Below, piece after piece: positions 5,378-6,120 of a DNA stretch of 6,120 nt; the first letter of the stretch is position 1, and every line of letters begins with the position of its first letter. This DNA is from Elusimicrobia bacterium RIFCSPHIGHO2_02_FULL_57_9. Its GTDB lineage: Bacteria; Elusimicrobiota; Elusimicrobia; UBA1565; UBA9628. Where the stretch lies: positions 1 through 6,120 of the forward strand of contig MGUO01000163.1 of assembly GCA_001800015.1 (NCBI GenBank), in the 5' to 3' direction. Under the pieces are notes generated by a model. That model was given only the letters and a program-made list of their open reading frames with translations, was not told the origin of the DNA and searched no databases. A program made the translations under genes and the position numbers.

Positions 5378-6069
5378 ACCGCATGTTTAAAGCGGAGTGG
5401 CTGGCCAAGGAAGTCAAGGTCCACGAATCCGCATGTGTCGATGAGCCCTGCGAGATTGGTCCGGGCACAAAGATATGGCACTTCTGCCATGTCCTCTCCG
5501 GAGCCCGCATCGGCCGCAGCTGTATTCTCGGCCAGAATTGCCACGTGGCCAATGATGTAGTCATCGGCAATAATGTTAAAATTCAAAACAATGTTTCCCT
5601 CTACACGGGCACCGTCATCGAGGACGACGTTTTTCTAGGGCCTTCCTGCGTACTCACCAATGTCACGAATCCCCGCTCACAGGTCAATCGCCATTCCCTT
5701 TATGAGGAAACGATCCTTAAACGAGGAGCAACCGTAGGCGCGAATGCGACCATCGTTTGCGGCGCCACCTTGGGACGTTATTGCTTCGTGGCGGCCGGCG
5801 CCGTGGTCGTCAATGACATCCCCGACTACGGGTTGGTGATGGGCAACCCGGCTCGCCAGAAGGGCTGGATGAGCCGCCACGGCCACGTTTTGCGCAATCC
5901 TTCCGCTGACGGCGTCATGCGCTGTCCAGAAAGCGGATTTCGCTATCAGCTTGATTCGCACACGGGAAAGCTCCGCTGTCTGGATATTGACGAAGAGGCG
6001 CCCCTCCCTGTCGAACAGCGCACGGGTGCCAAAACCTACGACTCTTTCAAGGACAAGGCCATAGCATGA
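5374..6069 (+). CDS. wbpD: UDP-3-amino-GlcNAcA N-acetyltransferase, WbpD/WlbB type (231 aa)
   Basis: This is a left-handed beta-helix (hexapeptide repeat) acyltransferase that, in the WbpD/WlbB group, moves acetyl from acetyl-CoA to the 3-amino group of UDP-2-acetamido-3-amino-2,3-dideoxy-glucuronate. Imperfect hexapeptide turns run from about residue 16 to 150: VDEPCEIGPGTKIWHFCHV, ARIGRSCILGQNCHVAND, VVIGNNVKIQNNVSLYTG, then EDDVFLGPSCVLTNVTNPRS (84-102). ILKRGATVGANATIVCGATLG and FVAAGAVVVNDIPDYGLVMGNPAR close the helix. The block IWHFCH and QNNVSLYTG is characteristic of this group. About 60 further residues after GNPARQKGWMSRHG include MRCPESGFRY and LRCLDIDEEAPLP. This makes it longer than WbpD of about 190 residues, and I believe the tail is shared by many homologs. 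Start at 5374 overlaps the wbpB-type stop (ATGA), suggesting translational coupling; a second ATG at 5383 is the alternative. It overlaps the next start in the same way. Confidence 0.92.
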   Translation: MNRMFKAEWLAKEVKVHESACVDEPCEIGPGTKIWHFCHVLSGARIGRSCILGQNCHVANDVVIGNNVKIQNNVSLYTGTVIEDDVFLGPSCVLTNVTNPRSQVNRHSLYEETILKRGATVGANATIVCGATLGRYCFVAAGAVVVNDIPDYGLVMGNPARQKGWMSRHGHVLRNPSADGVMRCPESGFRYQLDSHTGKLRCLDIDEEAPLPVEQRTGAKTYDSFKDKAIA

Positions 6070-6120
6070 GTCCGCATGTGCCCATGTTGGATCTTGGCGC
6101 CGAGCACGGCCCCATGCGTG
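6066..6120 (+). CDS. wbpE: Start of a DegT/DnrJ/EryC1/StrS aminotransferase, probably WbpE type (partial, runs off right edge)
   Basis: An ATG at 6066 overlaps the acetyltransferase stop as ATGA (6066-6069), with AAGGA at 6049-6053 upstream. The 18 codons visible read MSPHVPMLDLGAEHGPMR. The VPMLDLxAxxxPMR pattern is the usual beginning of DegT/DnrJ/EryC1/StrS sugar aminotransferases. Together with its position after wbpB and wbpD this points to WbpE, the PLP enzyme that places an amino group at C3 of the 3-keto product of WbpB. No catalytic residues are inside the window, so the specific name rests on gene order and 18 residues. It is a separate gene from the aminotransferase remnant at the left edge. 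Confidence 0.7.
   Translation, partial: MSPHVPMLDLGAEHGPMR

Noticed and set aside
4956..5570. 204-codon minus-strand open frame opposite the wbpB/wbpD junction
   Set aside because: It is antisense to two strongly supported genes and its sequence shows no family features.
1..6120. CRISPR array, tRNA or rRNA genes
   Set aside because: No regularly spaced direct repeats and no cloverleaf or rRNA-like segments were seen on reading both strands.

Overview
The window looks like part of a cell-surface polysaccharide (O-antigen or capsule type) gene cluster from a Gram-negative environmental bacterium. The phylum cannot be fixed from the sequence. The intact genes at the right are those of a di-N-acetylated uronic acid sugar pathway plus a chain-length regulator. 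The left part is genomic debris and one large gene of a repeat-type family whose function I do not know.

Layout. (1) Bases 1 to about 1590 contain no intact gene. They are a run of truncated pieces butted together: possibly a short hydrolase-like tail, a DegT/DnrJ/EryC1/StrS aminotransferase fragment with an in-frame TAG, an AAA ATPase (AAA_14/DUF4143 type) fragment lacking its Walker A end, the membrane half of a CapD/WbpM-like nucleotide-sugar epimerase/dehydratase on the minus strand, and a 35-codon N-terminal stub of an unrecognised protein on the plus strand. (2) Bases about 1541-3250 are more GC-rich and hold one intact 516-residue gene. Its leader can fold into mutually exclusive RNA structures, one of which buries the ribosome binding site and GTG start. 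I read this as a candidate mobile or repetitive element with no recognisable transposase. (3) A short gap with an extended -10 promoter leads into an operon. It contains a Wzz-type polysaccharide co-polymerase, a WbpB/WlbA-type UDP-GlcNAcA 3-dehydrogenase, a WbpD/WlbB-type N-acetyltransferase and, cut by the right edge, the start of what is most likely the WbpE-type aminotransferase.

How the genes work together. By family knowledge, WbpB oxidises C3 of UDP-GlcNAcA, WbpE transaminates the 3-keto sugar, and WbpD acetylates the new 3-amino group. The product is UDP-2,3-diacetamido-2,3-dideoxy-glucuronic acid, often epimerised later to the manno form. Sugars of this kind are built into O-units, and Wzz sets the length of the polymer. 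The order wbpB-wbpD-wbpE with ATGA overlaps suggests translational coupling. The wbpA and wbpI functions are not in the window.

The most interesting parts are the 516-residue gene with its structured leader, and the chain of gene-fragment junctions beside it.
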